Shown: positions 8,820 through 18,264 of the stretch, in pieces
How positions within the stretch are numbered: position 1 is the first letter of the stretch
Layout: every line of letters starts with the position of its first letter
Source of the DNA: Rhizobium freirei PRF 81
Lineage (GTDB): Bacteria > Pseudomonadota > Alphaproteobacteria > Rhizobiales > Rhizobiaceae
DNA length: 64,000 nucleotides
Direction: 5' to 3'
Assembly (NCBI RefSeq): GCF_000359745.1
Contig: NZ_AQHN01000096.1
Location: 62,001 to 126,000 of the forward strand
Position numbers and translations under genes: made by a program
Notes under the pieces: generated by a model
Databases searched by the model: none
What the model saw: only the letters and a program-made list of their open reading frames with translations
What the model was told of the DNA's origin: nothing

Positions 8820-9236
8820 CGGCGCGCAACCTCGCCTCAACAAACTCGATCAATCAAGCAGCTCTTGAGTATCTCCACGAGGCGGTTCAGCGGAGGCGGT
8901 CATCTCTTCTTCAGGTAATGGCTCGCTCGGGGACTGCGTTTTGAATCTAAGATTTGGCAGGCATTCTCGCCACCACGACGTCGGCGACAATCAATAATGC
9001 CAGAGACGACGCACTTTTAGCTTTGCCGAAAATTCCGATGGGAGCTTTGATCCGGTTGATCGGCCTACGCAATAGCCGTAGTCGGCCAGAGCCTTGATCC
9101 GCTCGCCAGCCGGCTGAGGGTTCTTTCGATCGTATCCTCCATTGGCCTTTGCGCCCTTCAATTTCGGTTAAGGTATTACGTATAAGGTTATACCTCATAC
9201 GGAGTTCAAAAGGTTTGCTCGGGCGGAGGGGAAATA
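8820..9236. other. Intergenic region with inverted repeat upstream of the chemoreceptor gene
   Basis: No convincing gene lies here. A minus-strand open frame (8947-9198) lacks a ribosome site and looks unlike a protein. At 9171-9195 there is an inverted repeat, AGGTAT and ATACCT separated by 13 bases. Its right part, TTATACCT, also occurs beside the palindrome upstream of the TRAP operon. It lies 42 bases before the chemoreceptor start and could be an operator or promoter element. Confidence 0.4.
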
Positions 9237-11102
9237 ATGTGGAGGATTCGGAAATTTGGCGTGGCGATACGTTTGTCTATCGCATTCGGGTTGCTGTTGT
9301 GCGCAATGGGAGTTCTGTCTCTTTCGTCAATCAGCCAGGTCGACGAGATCAACGGGAAGCTCAGCCTCATAAATGGCAGTAATAGCCAAAAATTTCGGAA
9401 TGGCATCGATATGCTGGGCTCGGTCCGCGATCGAGCGGTAGCATTGCGCGACATCGTTTTGACTGACTCGAATACGGATCAAGCCACGACAATCGTGATG
9501 ATGAGAAAGCTACAGGCATCCTACGCTTCCAACTTCGCGGAGTTGCAAAAGGCCGTTAATTCCGACGTCGCCAGCACCCCCGCAGAGCGTCGCCTCGCTG
9601 AGGGTCTGACGGCTTTTCAGAATGACGCCGAGCCTTTGATTGCCGACGTCACCAAGTTGACGCTCGACGGAAAAAGAGACGAGGCAAAGCCGCTGCTCTT
9701 AAATGAACTGAGACCCAAGTTGACGGCATGGATTGGTGCTCTGAACAAGTTGATCGATTACGAGCAAGCTCTAAACCAAGGCGTTGGTGGCAAAGTTAAA
9801 GCAGCTTCTGATGAATTTAAATTTCTGACGCTAGCTGCGCTCGGCATAGCTGCCTTGTTCGGAGTAACCGCGGCATCGCTCACTATCCGCTCCATCATCG
9901 TGCCTCTGGCGAAACTACAGCAGTCAGTCCTGCAAATGATCGCCGGCGACATGGAAATTGACCAAATACTCGAGCGACGGAAGGATGAAATCGGTCAGCT
10001 CGCGCGGCAGATATCCGGCCTTAAGAATCATCTTTCAGAAAAAGCGGAGCGCGATGCGGTCGCCGAGCATCATCGACAGGATGCCGAGCGGCGGCGTTTG
10101 GAGAACGAAGGAGAGGAGCGCCAGCGGGCTGCCGAACAGACCAGTTCCGCCGTCGAACAAGTTGCCGATGCACTGAGGCAGTTATCGAAAGGCAACCTTC
10201 ACATTCAGCTTGATCGGCCTTTCACGGGAGCTCTTGAGCCGCTCAGATTGGACTTCAATTCAGCGATTAGCCAGCTTCGCGATGCAATGTCCGAAGTAAA
10301 CGACAATGCGCAGGCGATTGCTGCGGGGGCTGAAGAAATCCGTGCTTCCTCGAACGAACTCGCGGTGAGAACGGAGCAGCAAGCTATAGTCGTCGAGCAA
10401 ACGGCTTCTGTCCTCGCAGACATGACAAGGCAGGTGGTGGACGCAAGCCATAAAGCTCACGCAGCAGGGATCCTCGTCGGCGAGACCAAGGAACATGCCG
10501 AGAGGTCAGGCACCATAATGCGCGAGACTATTGAGGCCATGACAAACATTCGGTCTTCTTCGGTCGAAATAGGCAATATTATCGGTGTCATCGATGAAAT
10601 CGCATCTCAGACAAACCTTTTGGCTTTGAACGCAGGCATTGAGGCGGCTCGGGCCGGGGAGACTGGCCGAGGGTTCGCGGTAGTAGCGCAGGAGGTCAGA
10701 GACCTGGCGCAAAGGTCTGCGGCGGCGGCGAAAGAAATCAAGTCTCTGATCAAAATATCCAACCTGCATATCAATGATGGGGTCCAGCGTGTGCAACAGG
10801 CCGGCAACGCTTTGGGCCAAATCGTTGTTCAGGTGCAGAGCGTCAATCAGAACGTCGACGCCATTGCTCAGGTTTCTCGCGTTCAAGCCGACGGGCTCAA
10901 GGAAATCAATTTCTCAGTCGGTAAGATCGAATCAGCGACACAGCAGAACACAGCTATGGTGGAAGAGTCGACTGCTGCCGTGAACAATCTCGCGAAGGAG
11001 ACCGCATCGCTTTTCGAGATGCTATCCAGGTTCCAAATTGCCGATGGGCCGGCAAAGACGAACCGCGCAGAGGAGCCAACGCTTTATCTAGTCGTGGCAT
11101 AG
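9237..11102 (+). CDS. Methyl-accepting chemotaxis protein
   Basis: The 621-residue chemoreceptor has an N-terminal transmembrane helix (about residues 13-33) and a helical periplasmic sensor resembling the four-helix-bundle type. A second membrane helix near residues 195-215 is followed by a HAMP region and a cytoplasmic signalling domain. The signalling hairpin tip is VIDEIASQTNLLALNAGIEAA and continues into RAGETGRGFAVVAQEVRDLA (about residues 450-490). It passes ligand binding to CheA/CheW. The ATG at 9237 follows GGCGGAGGGG. No other che genes are nearby, so this is an orphan receptor. Its closeness to a catabolic operon and TRAP genes suggests, but does not prove, sensing of the same nutrient. 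Confidence 0.95.
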   Translation: MWRIRKFGVAIRLSIAFGLLLCAMGVLSLSSISQVDEINGKLSLINGSNSQKFRNGIDMLGSVRDRAVALRDIVLTDSNTDQATTIVMMRKLQASYASNFAELQKAVNSDVASTPAERRLAEGLTAFQNDAEPLIADVTKLTLDGKRDEAKPLLLNELRPKLTAWIGALNKLIDYEQALNQGVGGKVKAASDEFKFLTLAALGIAALFGVTAASLTIRSIIVPLAKLQQSVLQMIAGDMEIDQILERRKDEIGQLARQISGLKNHLSEKAERDAVAEHHRQDAERRRLENEGEERQRAAEQTSSAVEQVADALRQLSKGNLHIQLDRPFTGALEPLRLDFNSAISQLRDAMSEVNDNAQAIAAGAEEIRASSNELAVRTEQQAIVVEQTASVLADMTRQVVDASHKAHAAGILVGETKEHAERSGTIMRETIEAMTNIRSSSVEIGNIIGVIDEIASQTNLLALNAGIEAARAGETGRGFAVVAQEVRDLAQRSAAAAKEIKSLIKISNLHINDGVQRVQQAGNALGQIVVQVQSVNQNVDAIAQVSRVQADGLKEINFSVGKIESATQQNTAMVEESTAAVNNLAKETASLFEMLSRFQIADGPAKTNRAEEPTLYLVVA

Positions 11103-11877
11103 CAAGCCGATGCAAAGCAGGACTTTCATTTTATGCCCGGTGTGATCTCCCTCCCCCAGAGGGACTAGCATCTGCCGAGGACCGGAACCCGACGACGCAG
11201 CAATCTACGGAGGGGAGATTGGCGGCGCTGGAAACTCAGAGGGCCGCTGACCTGCGGTAAGCGGCCGGAATTTTTGAGGCGCCTTTTTATTAACCGGAAG
11301 GTCAATAAGGCGGCCCGGCGTTTTAAGCCGGCAAGGCACGTTCTCCACTTAAGACGCGCCAGGTTCGCCGCTCTCGAACGACTAGGGACGGAATAGGGAC
11401 ATCGAGCCGGCACAAGCGTTCGGTTGCCGTTTTCGGGAGTCGAGTTGCGACGGCGCGATGATAGGATGCGGCTTGCCCTGGTCGCCAAACAGGACTCGTC
11501 GGCTCCAAGATCTCCTAACATTTGTGCACACAAGGCAGTGGAACCTCGATGTGGTCGAGGGCAATTCTCTGCGATCAATCCAGTGACCGATCGATGCCTC
11601 GACGGAGGCCGTACTCGTTGCCCTTCAAGACTCCACCAAACGGCAGAAAAAGTGCTTGCCATATTGGGTATGACATCATACCTTATACCTACGCGCAGAG
11701 GAGCACAGTGCGCGGAATTCGTGGGAACGCACTTTAGAGAACACTCCGGAACCTTGACCGGCTTTTCCGGCAGGAGCAGTGCGCCCGCGCGAGCGTGGGA
11801 GGACAGGTTTTGAGAAATACCCGACTGCGTTGCACCCGCACGCAAACGATCAGGCCTTACCGAATGGGGAGGCCACT
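11103..11877. other. Long intergenic region upstream of the TRAP operon
   Basis: This stretch of about 775 bases holds no gene I can support. Open frames on both strands (11165-11845 minus, 11424-11813 plus) are rich in Arg/Ser/Pro, match nothing I recognise and oppose each other. It contains the palindrome annotated at 11667-11682 and, overlapping it, a possible promoter with TTGCCA at 11656-11661. The rest may be a long leader or a decayed gene. Confidence 0.4.
11667..11682. promoter_or_regulatory. Perfect palindrome, candidate GntR/FCD operator before the TRAP operon
   Basis: GGTATGA-CA-TCATACC is a perfect inverted repeat with 7-base arms and a 2-base centre. Size and symmetry suit a dimeric FCD-type GntR repressor. 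It lies about 195 bases upstream of the TRAP start and overlaps a possible promoter (TTGCCA at 11656). Binding by the regulator at 159-869 is inference. Confidence 0.5.
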
Positions 11878-13749
11878 ATGACTGTTCACGGAGTCATCGA
11901 AGATGTTGCAAGGACGTCGAGCTTGGCAGCAATGGCACGCAAGATTGAACATGCCTTGGTAAAATGCCTGGAGATACCGGTAGCACTTCTGGTGCTTTGC
12001 GAAATTCTTCTGCTGTTTTCGGCCGTCGTCGCTCGTTACGTATTCCACGTCCCGCTGGTTTGGTCGGACGAACTGGCGTCAATCTTGTTTCTCTGGCTTG
12101 CCATGCTTGGTTCGGCCGTCGCTTTTCAGCGGCAGGAACACATGCGCATGACGGCGGTGGTCACCGCATTGAAGGGCGATACACGCCGCTTCGTTGAACT
12201 GGTTTCGGTCGCGGCGGCACTTGCCTTCCTCGTGCTGATCCTGCCCGCATCTCTGGAATATGCCACCGAAGAGTCCTACGTCTGGACGCCCGCGATGGAT
12301 ATTCAGAACTCATGGCGCGCCTCGGCGTTGCCGACGAGCTTCGCTTTGATGCTTGTTTTCGCGGTGTTGCGGCTTCTGCAGAGCTCGAATCTCCGTCTAG
12401 CGCTCGGTGCGATTGCTGCCGTTGCAGCGGTCTTCTGCCTGTTTTGGGCGCTGAAGCCGGTCTTCGTCGGTCTTGGAAACCTCAATCTTCTCATCTTCTT
12501 CGTCGGCGGCGTTGCGGCGTGTGTTTTCGGCGGCGTGCCGATCGCCTTTTCATTCGCGATCGCTACATTCGGCTACCTTATATTGACCACCAGAACGCCG
12601 CCTCTAATAATTGTCGGCAGGATCGACGAAGGTGTCAGCCATCTGATCCTTCTTGCGATCCCTCTGTTTGTGTTTCTCGGCCAACTTATCCAGATGACGG
12701 GTATGGCGCGGGCTATGGTTGCGTTCCTCGCCAGCCTACTTGGCCATGTGCGCGGCGGGCTTCACTACGTGCTGGTGGCTGCGATGTATCTTGTATCTGG
12801 GATATCCGGATCGAAGGCCGCCGACATGGCCGCCGTCGCGCCCGTGTTGTTTCCGGAGATGAAGGAGCGCGGCGCAGACGAAGGCGATCTTGTCGCACTT
12901 CTCTCGGCGACGGGCGCCCAGACTGAGACAATCCCGCCTAGCATCGTCTTGATTACAGTGGGATCCGCAACCGGGGTATCGATCGCCGCGCTGTTCACCG
13001 GCGGTCTTCTCCCCGGCCTTATTCTGGCGGTAACCCTTTGCTTCTTGGTGCGCTGGCGCTGCCGCAACGATGACCCGAGTCACGTCAAGAGGGCAAGTCG
13101 ACGGCAGATCGGCAAGCTGCTCCTCGCTGCACTGCCTGCCCTTGCGCTTCCGTTCGTTATCCGTTCAGCCGTCATCGAAGGTGTCGCCACGGCGACAGAA
13201 GTTTCGACGATCGGCATTGCATACTCGGTTGTCGCGGGTCTGGTGTTCTATCGTCAGTTCGACTGGCGCCGGCTCAAGCCAATGCTTGTCGAGACGGCGA
13301 GCCTGTCCGGGTCTATCCTTCTGATTATCGGCGCGGCCACGGCGATGGCTTGGGGCCTGACGCAATCAGGCTTCTCGACAGCGCTGGCTCAAAACCTTTC
13401 AACGCTCCCGGGCGGTGCGGTAACGTTCATGATCGTCTCGATCGTCATATTCATCATCCTCGGCAGTGTGCTCGAGGGGATACCCGCAATCGTACTGTTC
13501 GCACCGTTGCTGTTCCCGGTTGCTCAGCAGTTGGGCATCCATCAGGTGCATTACGCCATGGTTGTCGTGTTGGCGATGGGTATCGGCCTCTTCGCTCCAC
13601 CCTTCGGTGTTGGCTACTACGCTGCCTGTGCAATCAGCCGAGTCAGCCCCGACGCCGGCATGAAACCGATCGTCGGCTACATCGTCGCCATGGCCATTGG
13701 TCTTGCTGTGGTTGCTGCGGTTCCGTGGCTCTCGATCGGCTTCCTGTAG
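11878..13749 (+). CDS. TRAP transporter permease, fused small and large subunits (DctQ-DctM)
   Basis: The 623-residue integral membrane protein begins with a DctQ-type unit of four helices, including VWSDELASILFLWLAMLGSA with the conserved QEHMRM after it. It continues into a DctM-type unit with about twelve helices (GVPIAFSFAIATFGYL, IPLFVFLGQLIQMTGMA, SGSKAADMAAVAPVLFPEM). Together with a periplasmic binding protein it drives Na+-coupled uptake of organic acids. The ATG at 11878 follows GGGGAGG. The open frame extends upstream, but without a ribosome site. The binding-protein gene follows after about 50 bases, giving a two-gene operon that ends in a strong terminator. Confidence 0.93.
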   Translation: MTVHGVIEDVARTSSLAAMARKIEHALVKCLEIPVALLVLCEILLLFSAVVARYVFHVPLVWSDELASILFLWLAMLGSAVAFQRQEHMRMTAVVTALKGDTRRFVELVSVAAALAFLVLILPASLEYATEESYVWTPAMDIQNSWRASALPTSFALMLVFAVLRLLQSSNLRLALGAIAAVAAVFCLFWALKPVFVGLGNLNLLIFFVGGVAACVFGGVPIAFSFAIATFGYLILTTRTPPLIIVGRIDEGVSHLILLAIPLFVFLGQLIQMTGMARAMVAFLASLLGHVRGGLHYVLVAAMYLVSGISGSKAADMAAVAPVLFPEMKERGADEGDLVALLSATGAQTETIPPSIVLITVGSATGVSIAALFTGGLLPGLILAVTLCFLVRWRCRNDDPSHVKRASRRQIGKLLLAALPALALPFVIRSAVIEGVATATEVSTIGIAYSVVAGLVFYRQFDWRRLKPMLVETASLSGSILLIIGAATAMAWGLTQSGFSTALAQNLSTLPGGAVTFMIVSIVIFIILGSVLEGIPAIVLFAPLLFPVAQQLGIHQVHYAMVVVLAMGIGLFAPPFGVGYYAACAISRVSPDAGMKPIVGYIVAMAIGLAVVAAVPWLSIGFL

Positions 13750-13798
13750 CCCGACCTCGACCAACCAAAATTACAGAGCTTATTTGGAGGAGAACGAA

Positions 13799-14821
13799 AT
13801 GGTAAATCTGACAAGACGCGCATTCACAGTGACGACGACGCTTGGTCTCAGCGCCACGGCGCTCGGGTTTTCGATGAAGCGAGCGGCCGCAGCCGAGTAT
13901 TCCCTGAAGTTCGCGTTCAATCTGGCCGAGACCCATCCGATCACCACGCGCGCAAGGGAGGCGGCAGCACGCATCCAACACGAGACAAACGGGCGGGTGG
14001 AACTGCAGGTCTACCCGAACAACCAGCTTGGTAGCGACACTGATATGCTGTCGCAGGTGAGAGCAGGCGGCATCGATCTGTTCCTGAACTCTGGTATCAA
14101 TGTACTGTCCACGATGGTCCCGGCGGCCTCGATCTACGGTCTCGGCTTCATTTTCCCGGACTATGATACGGTTTGGAAGACGATGGATGGTGAACTCGGT
14201 GCCGCTCTGCAAAAGCTCATCGAAAAGGTGAATCTCCTCCCGATGGAAAAGATGTGGGACAACGGGTTCCGGCACATCACCACCAGCACGCACCCAGTCA
14301 ACTCGCCCGCAGATCTCGCCGGTATGAAAATCCGCGTTCCAGTCGGAGCGCTGTGGACCTCCATGTTCCAGACGTTTGGGGCAGCTCCGGCGTCCATTAA
14401 TTTCAACGAACTCTATTCTGCACTTCAGACGAAGGTCGTCGATGGACAGGAAAATTCGCTGGCGAACATCAAGACCGCAAATATTGTCGAGGTCCAAAAA
14501 TACTGCGCATTAACCCGGCACATGTGGGACGCGTTTTTCTGCGTTGCCAACAAGCGCAACTGGGCAAGCCTGCCGGCGGATGTGCAGGAGGTCGTGAGCC
14601 GCAACATCAACCTAGCCGCGCTTGATGAGCGCCAAGATATGGCCAAGTTGTCGGAGTCCCTCAAAGACGTCCTGGCCAAACAGGGCCTTGTATTCAATCA
14701 GCCCGACACTGAGGCGTTCAGGCAGAAACTTCGCGACGGCGGCTTCTACACCGGCTGGCGCGAAAAATATGGCGAGGAATTGTGGGCAATTCTCGAGAAG
14801 ACGGTAGGGAAACTCACGTAG
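13799..14821 (+). CDS. TRAP transporter substrate-binding protein (DctP family)
   Basis: The 340-residue exported protein has an N-terminal signal with a twin-arginine-like start (LTRRAFTVTTTLGLS) and an Ala-rich cleavage region before EYSLKFAFN. The mature part has DctP features: GRVELQVYPNNQLGSD, the ligand-carboxylate arginine region MKIRVP, and FNELYSALQTKVVDGQEN. It binds an organic or sugar acid in the periplasm and delivers it to the DctQM permease encoded just upstream. The ATG at 13799 follows a GGAGGAGA ribosome site. The ligand is probably an acid used by the tetronate operon at the left, which is inference from proximity. Confidence 0.93.
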   Translation: MVNLTRRAFTVTTTLGLSATALGFSMKRAAAAEYSLKFAFNLAETHPITTRAREAAARIQHETNGRVELQVYPNNQLGSDTDMLSQVRAGGIDLFLNSGINVLSTMVPAASIYGLGFIFPDYDTVWKTMDGELGAALQKLIEKVNLLPMEKMWDNGFRHITTSTHPVNSPADLAGMKIRVPVGALWTSMFQTFGAAPASINFNELYSALQTKVVDGQENSLANIKTANIVEVQKYCALTRHMWDAFFCVANKRNWASLPADVQEVVSRNINLAALDERQDMAKLSESLKDVLAKQGLVFNQPDTEAFRQKLRDGGFYTGWREKYGEELWAILEKTVGKLT

Positions 14822-14870
14822 GCCCCTAGAAGGTATATGTTCTCCCAGAGGCCGGCTGTCCGGCCGACTT

Positions 14871-14908
14871 CCGGGTCTCGTGAGAACATCACGAGACCCG
14901 GCTTTTTT
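14871..14908 (+). terminator. Rho-independent terminator of the TRAP operon
   Basis: A perfect 13-base-pair stem (CCGGGTCTCGTGA with TCACGAGACCCGG) closes a GAACA loop and is followed by C and six Ts. It lies 50 bases after the DctP stop. Confidence 0.93.
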
Positions 14909-15008
14909 CGTGACTTTGTGGCAATCGCGTGCAGCGGGTGGCGCCGGCGGATCATACTCGGGCGCCTTGAAAGGGTGTGAACCAGCGACTCGCTTTCCAA
15001 ACTGAATA

Positions 15009-18000
15009 TCAATGAAAATTCCTGCTCTTCACCTTCAGCGTATCGATATGAAGGTCAGGCACGAACATGTCGCGCGGGGTTACCACCGGCTTCGGCTTAT
15101 CCCGTGGATCTGGACCACCACCATGGGCAAACTCATCACCCCGCCCCGTCGGCAGTTTGAACTCTTGATCACGATCTGCAAGGCCCACCAGGTCGCCAGA
15201 CAGGTCGAACAGCTGCTGGGCAACAAGATGGACGACCTCCCCTTCCCTCTGAATCCGACCATTGATCGCCATCATCGAAGATCCGAGAACGATCCGCCGG
15301 CGTTTTTCAAAGAGTGTCGGCCAGACAACGAGGTTCGCGGGCCCAGTCTCGTCCTCGATGGTGATGAACATGACACCCTTGGCCGATCCCGGCTTCTGCC
15401 GCACCAGGACGAGGCCAGCGGTATAGACCCATCGCCCGTCCCTCGAATTCATGGCCTCGGCACATGTGATGATGTTGCGCGCCGCGAGATCCTTGCGCAG
15501 GAAGGCGATCGGATGCTGCCGTAGTGTCAGGCCGGTATGGCTATAGTCCTCAATGACGTTATGGCCGTCCGTCATCTGTCGAAGCGCGACCTCCGGCTCC
15601 TGCTGCTCTGCGATCGCAGCCATTTCCCGTTCGGCCGCGGCCGCAAACAAGGGCAGCGGTTCGTCGCGCAGCGCCTTGATCGCCCAGAGCGCATCGCGGC
15701 GCTCAAGTTTCAGCGTTGGCAAGAAGGCATCGGCCTTTGCAAGCTGGACAAGCGCCTCCGACGGAACGCCAGATCGGCGCCACATATCGTCAACGGAGGC
15801 AAAGGCGCTGTTCATGCGCGCCGCGACGATCCGCGCGGCATCAGCGACAGCCAATCCCTTCACCTGCCGGAATCCAAGACGGACGGCGTGCCGGCCCGAA
15901 CTGCCGATACGCTCCAGCGTGCAATCCCACCGGGAACGGTTGATGCAGACCGGCCGCACCTCGACGCCGTGCGCCCTTGCGTCGCCGACGATCTGCGCCG
16001 GCGCATAAAAACCCATCGGCTGCGAGTTCAGCAACGCCGCACAGAAGACGTCCGGGTAGTGGCATTTCACGTAGTTGGAGGCATAGGCGATGAGCGCGAA
16101 CGACGCCGCATGGGATTCCGGGAATCCATAGCTGCCGAATCCTTCGAGCTGGGAGAATGTTTTTTCGGCAAATTCCGGCGTGTAGCCATTCCTCACCATT
16201 CCCGACACCAGCTTGTCCTTGAACCGCGAAACGCCACCGGTGAACTTGAAGGTCGCCATCGATTTGCGGAGCTGGTCGGCCTCGCCGCCGGTAAAACCGG
16301 CGCAGACCATCGCCACCCGCATAGCGCTCTCCTGGAACAATGGCACGCCAAGCGTCTTGCCAAGCACCGCCTCAAGTTCCGGCGTCGGATATTCGACAGG
16401 TTCCTTCCCCTCACGCCTCCGCAGATAGGGATGCACCATGTCGCCTTGGATCGGTCCGGGCCGGACGATCGCGACCTGCACGACGAGATCGTAAAAGGTA
16501 CGGGGTTTTAGACGCGGGAGCATTGCCATCTGCGCGCGGCTTTCGATCTGAAAGGTGCCGAGCGTGTCTGCTCTGCGTATCATCGCATAAGTGGCTGGAT
16601 CCTCCTGCGGGATTTTCGCCAGATCGAGATCATCCTCCTTATGCTCGCGGATCAGATCGAACGCTTTCGCCATACACGTCAGCATGCCGAGCGCCAGCAC
16701 ATCGACCTTCATGAACTTCAGCGCTTCAACATCGTCCTTGTCCCATTCGATGATCTGCCGGTCCTTCATCGTCGCCGGCTCGATCGGCACCAGATCATCG
16801 AGCCGATCATGAGTGAGCACGAAACCACCGGGATGCTGACCGAGGTGACGCGGCGCGCCCATCAACTGCTGCGCCAGTTTCAGGGTCAGCACCAGACGGC
16901 GATCATCCGGATTGAGATTGAGCTCCCGGACATTGCGGTCGCAGATCTCTTCCGACCAGGACCACATGCCCGACGACAGCGCCTTTATCACGTCCTCTGA
17001 CAAGCCGAGCGCCTTGCCGACATCGCGGATCGCGCCGCGGGCGCGGTAGCGGGTGACGGTCGCACAGAGTGCTGCTTTTTCTCGGCTGTAGGTCTGGTAG
17101 ATCCATTGAATGACCTCCTCGCGCCGCTCGTGTTCGAAATCGACATCGATATCCGGGCTCGTCGCGCTCCTGGCTGACAAAGCGCTCGAACAGAAGATCG
17201 TTGGTTGAGGGATCGATACTGGTGATGCCGAGAATGTAGCAGACGGCACTATTGGCCGCAGAACCCCTGCCCTGGCAGATTATGCCTTGGGAGCGCGCAT
17301 AGCGCACGATCGAGAAGACGGTGAGAAAATACGGGGCGTATTTCATGGTGCGGATCAGATCGAGCTCGTGCCGCACTGTTTTCAGAACGTCAGGTGGCAG
17401 ACCTTCGGGATAGCGGTTTGGCACGCATTCCCAGACATAGTGCTCGAGCGAGGCCTGGGCGTCCTTGCCTGGCACGATCGCCTCCTCCGGATATTGATAG
17501 GTGAGCTCCTCAAGCGAGAACTTGCACCGACGGACAATCTCCATTGTCCGCGCGAGCGCCTCGCTGTAGCGGGGAAATAGGCGCTCCATTTCTTCCGGTG
17601 GCTTCAGGTATCGATCGGCATGGCGCTCGCGCTCGAAGCCTACATCGTCGATCGTCGTGCGGGTGCGAATGCAGGTGACGATGTCCTGCAACTGCCGGCG
17701 GCCTGGTTCATGGAAGAGAACGTCGTTTGTGACCACAGTCTTCACCTTGAACCGTGCCGCAAGATTGGAAATTTCATGCAGCCGCATCTGGTCGTTCTGC
17801 CGACGCCGCAGACAAAGCGACACATAGGCGCGATCGCCGAAAACCTCGGCCATCTTGCGCAGCTGGAGCGCACAGGTGTCATCCGGCAGATCCGGCATCA
17901 GGATGCCGATCATGCCTTCGGAATATGCGATGACGTCGTCCCAGTGCAGGATGCAGTTGTTTTTGCCGCCGCGCGACTTGCCGAGCGTAATCAACCGTGT

Positions 18001-18264
18001 GAGCCTGGAGTAGGCAGGGCGATCCGTCGGGTAGACCAGCACGGACATGCCATCAGTGAGATCGAGCCGGCAACCCACGACGAGGCGCAAACCGGTGGCG
18101 CGCGACGCCTCGAGCGCCCGCACAATCCCGGCCAGCGAATTGCGATCGACGACGCCGAGGGCCTCGATACCGAGGGCCTTGGCGGTCTCGAACAGTTCCT
18201 GCGCGGAGCTTGCACCGCGCAGGAAGGAAAAATGGGTGGTGACCTGCAGCTCGGCGTAGCTCAT
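15009..18264 (-). pseudogene. dnaE2: Error-prone DNA polymerase III alpha-like subunit DnaE2/ImuC, with a frameshift at the catalytic motif
   Basis: Two overlapping minus-strand frames together give a DnaE2 of about 1085 codons. The first (from ATG 18264) holds the PHP domain (THFSFLRGASSAQELFETAK) and the start of the polymerase core (CQGRGSAANSAVCYILGI). It reads FVSQERDEP and then leaves frame near 17150-17160. The second frame resumes with PDIDVDFEHERREEV, the motif with catalytic aspartates, and continues to the OB-fold and stop. The change equals +1 (or -2) base within GAGCCCGGATATC. If real, the polymerase is dead or needs frameshifting. It could also be a sequencing error. The start overlaps the imuB stop, forming the imuA-imuB-dnaE2 SOS mutagenesis operon. 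Confidence 0.88.

Noticed and set aside
8947..9198. Minus-strand ORF of 83 codons between DUF3422 and the chemoreceptor
   Set aside because: No ribosome site and residues unlike a folded protein; another frame of the same strand has an internal stop. Possibly a decayed gene, but not supportable.
11165..11845. Minus-strand ORF of 226 codons upstream of the TRAP operon
   Set aside because: Arg/Ser/Pro-rich composition, no ribosome site, overlaps the candidate operator and an opposing frame; no family resemblance.
15537..16511. Plus-strand ORF of 324 codons opposite dnaE2
   Set aside because: It is a shadow of the DnaE2 coding strand with His/Arg-rich low-complexity product.
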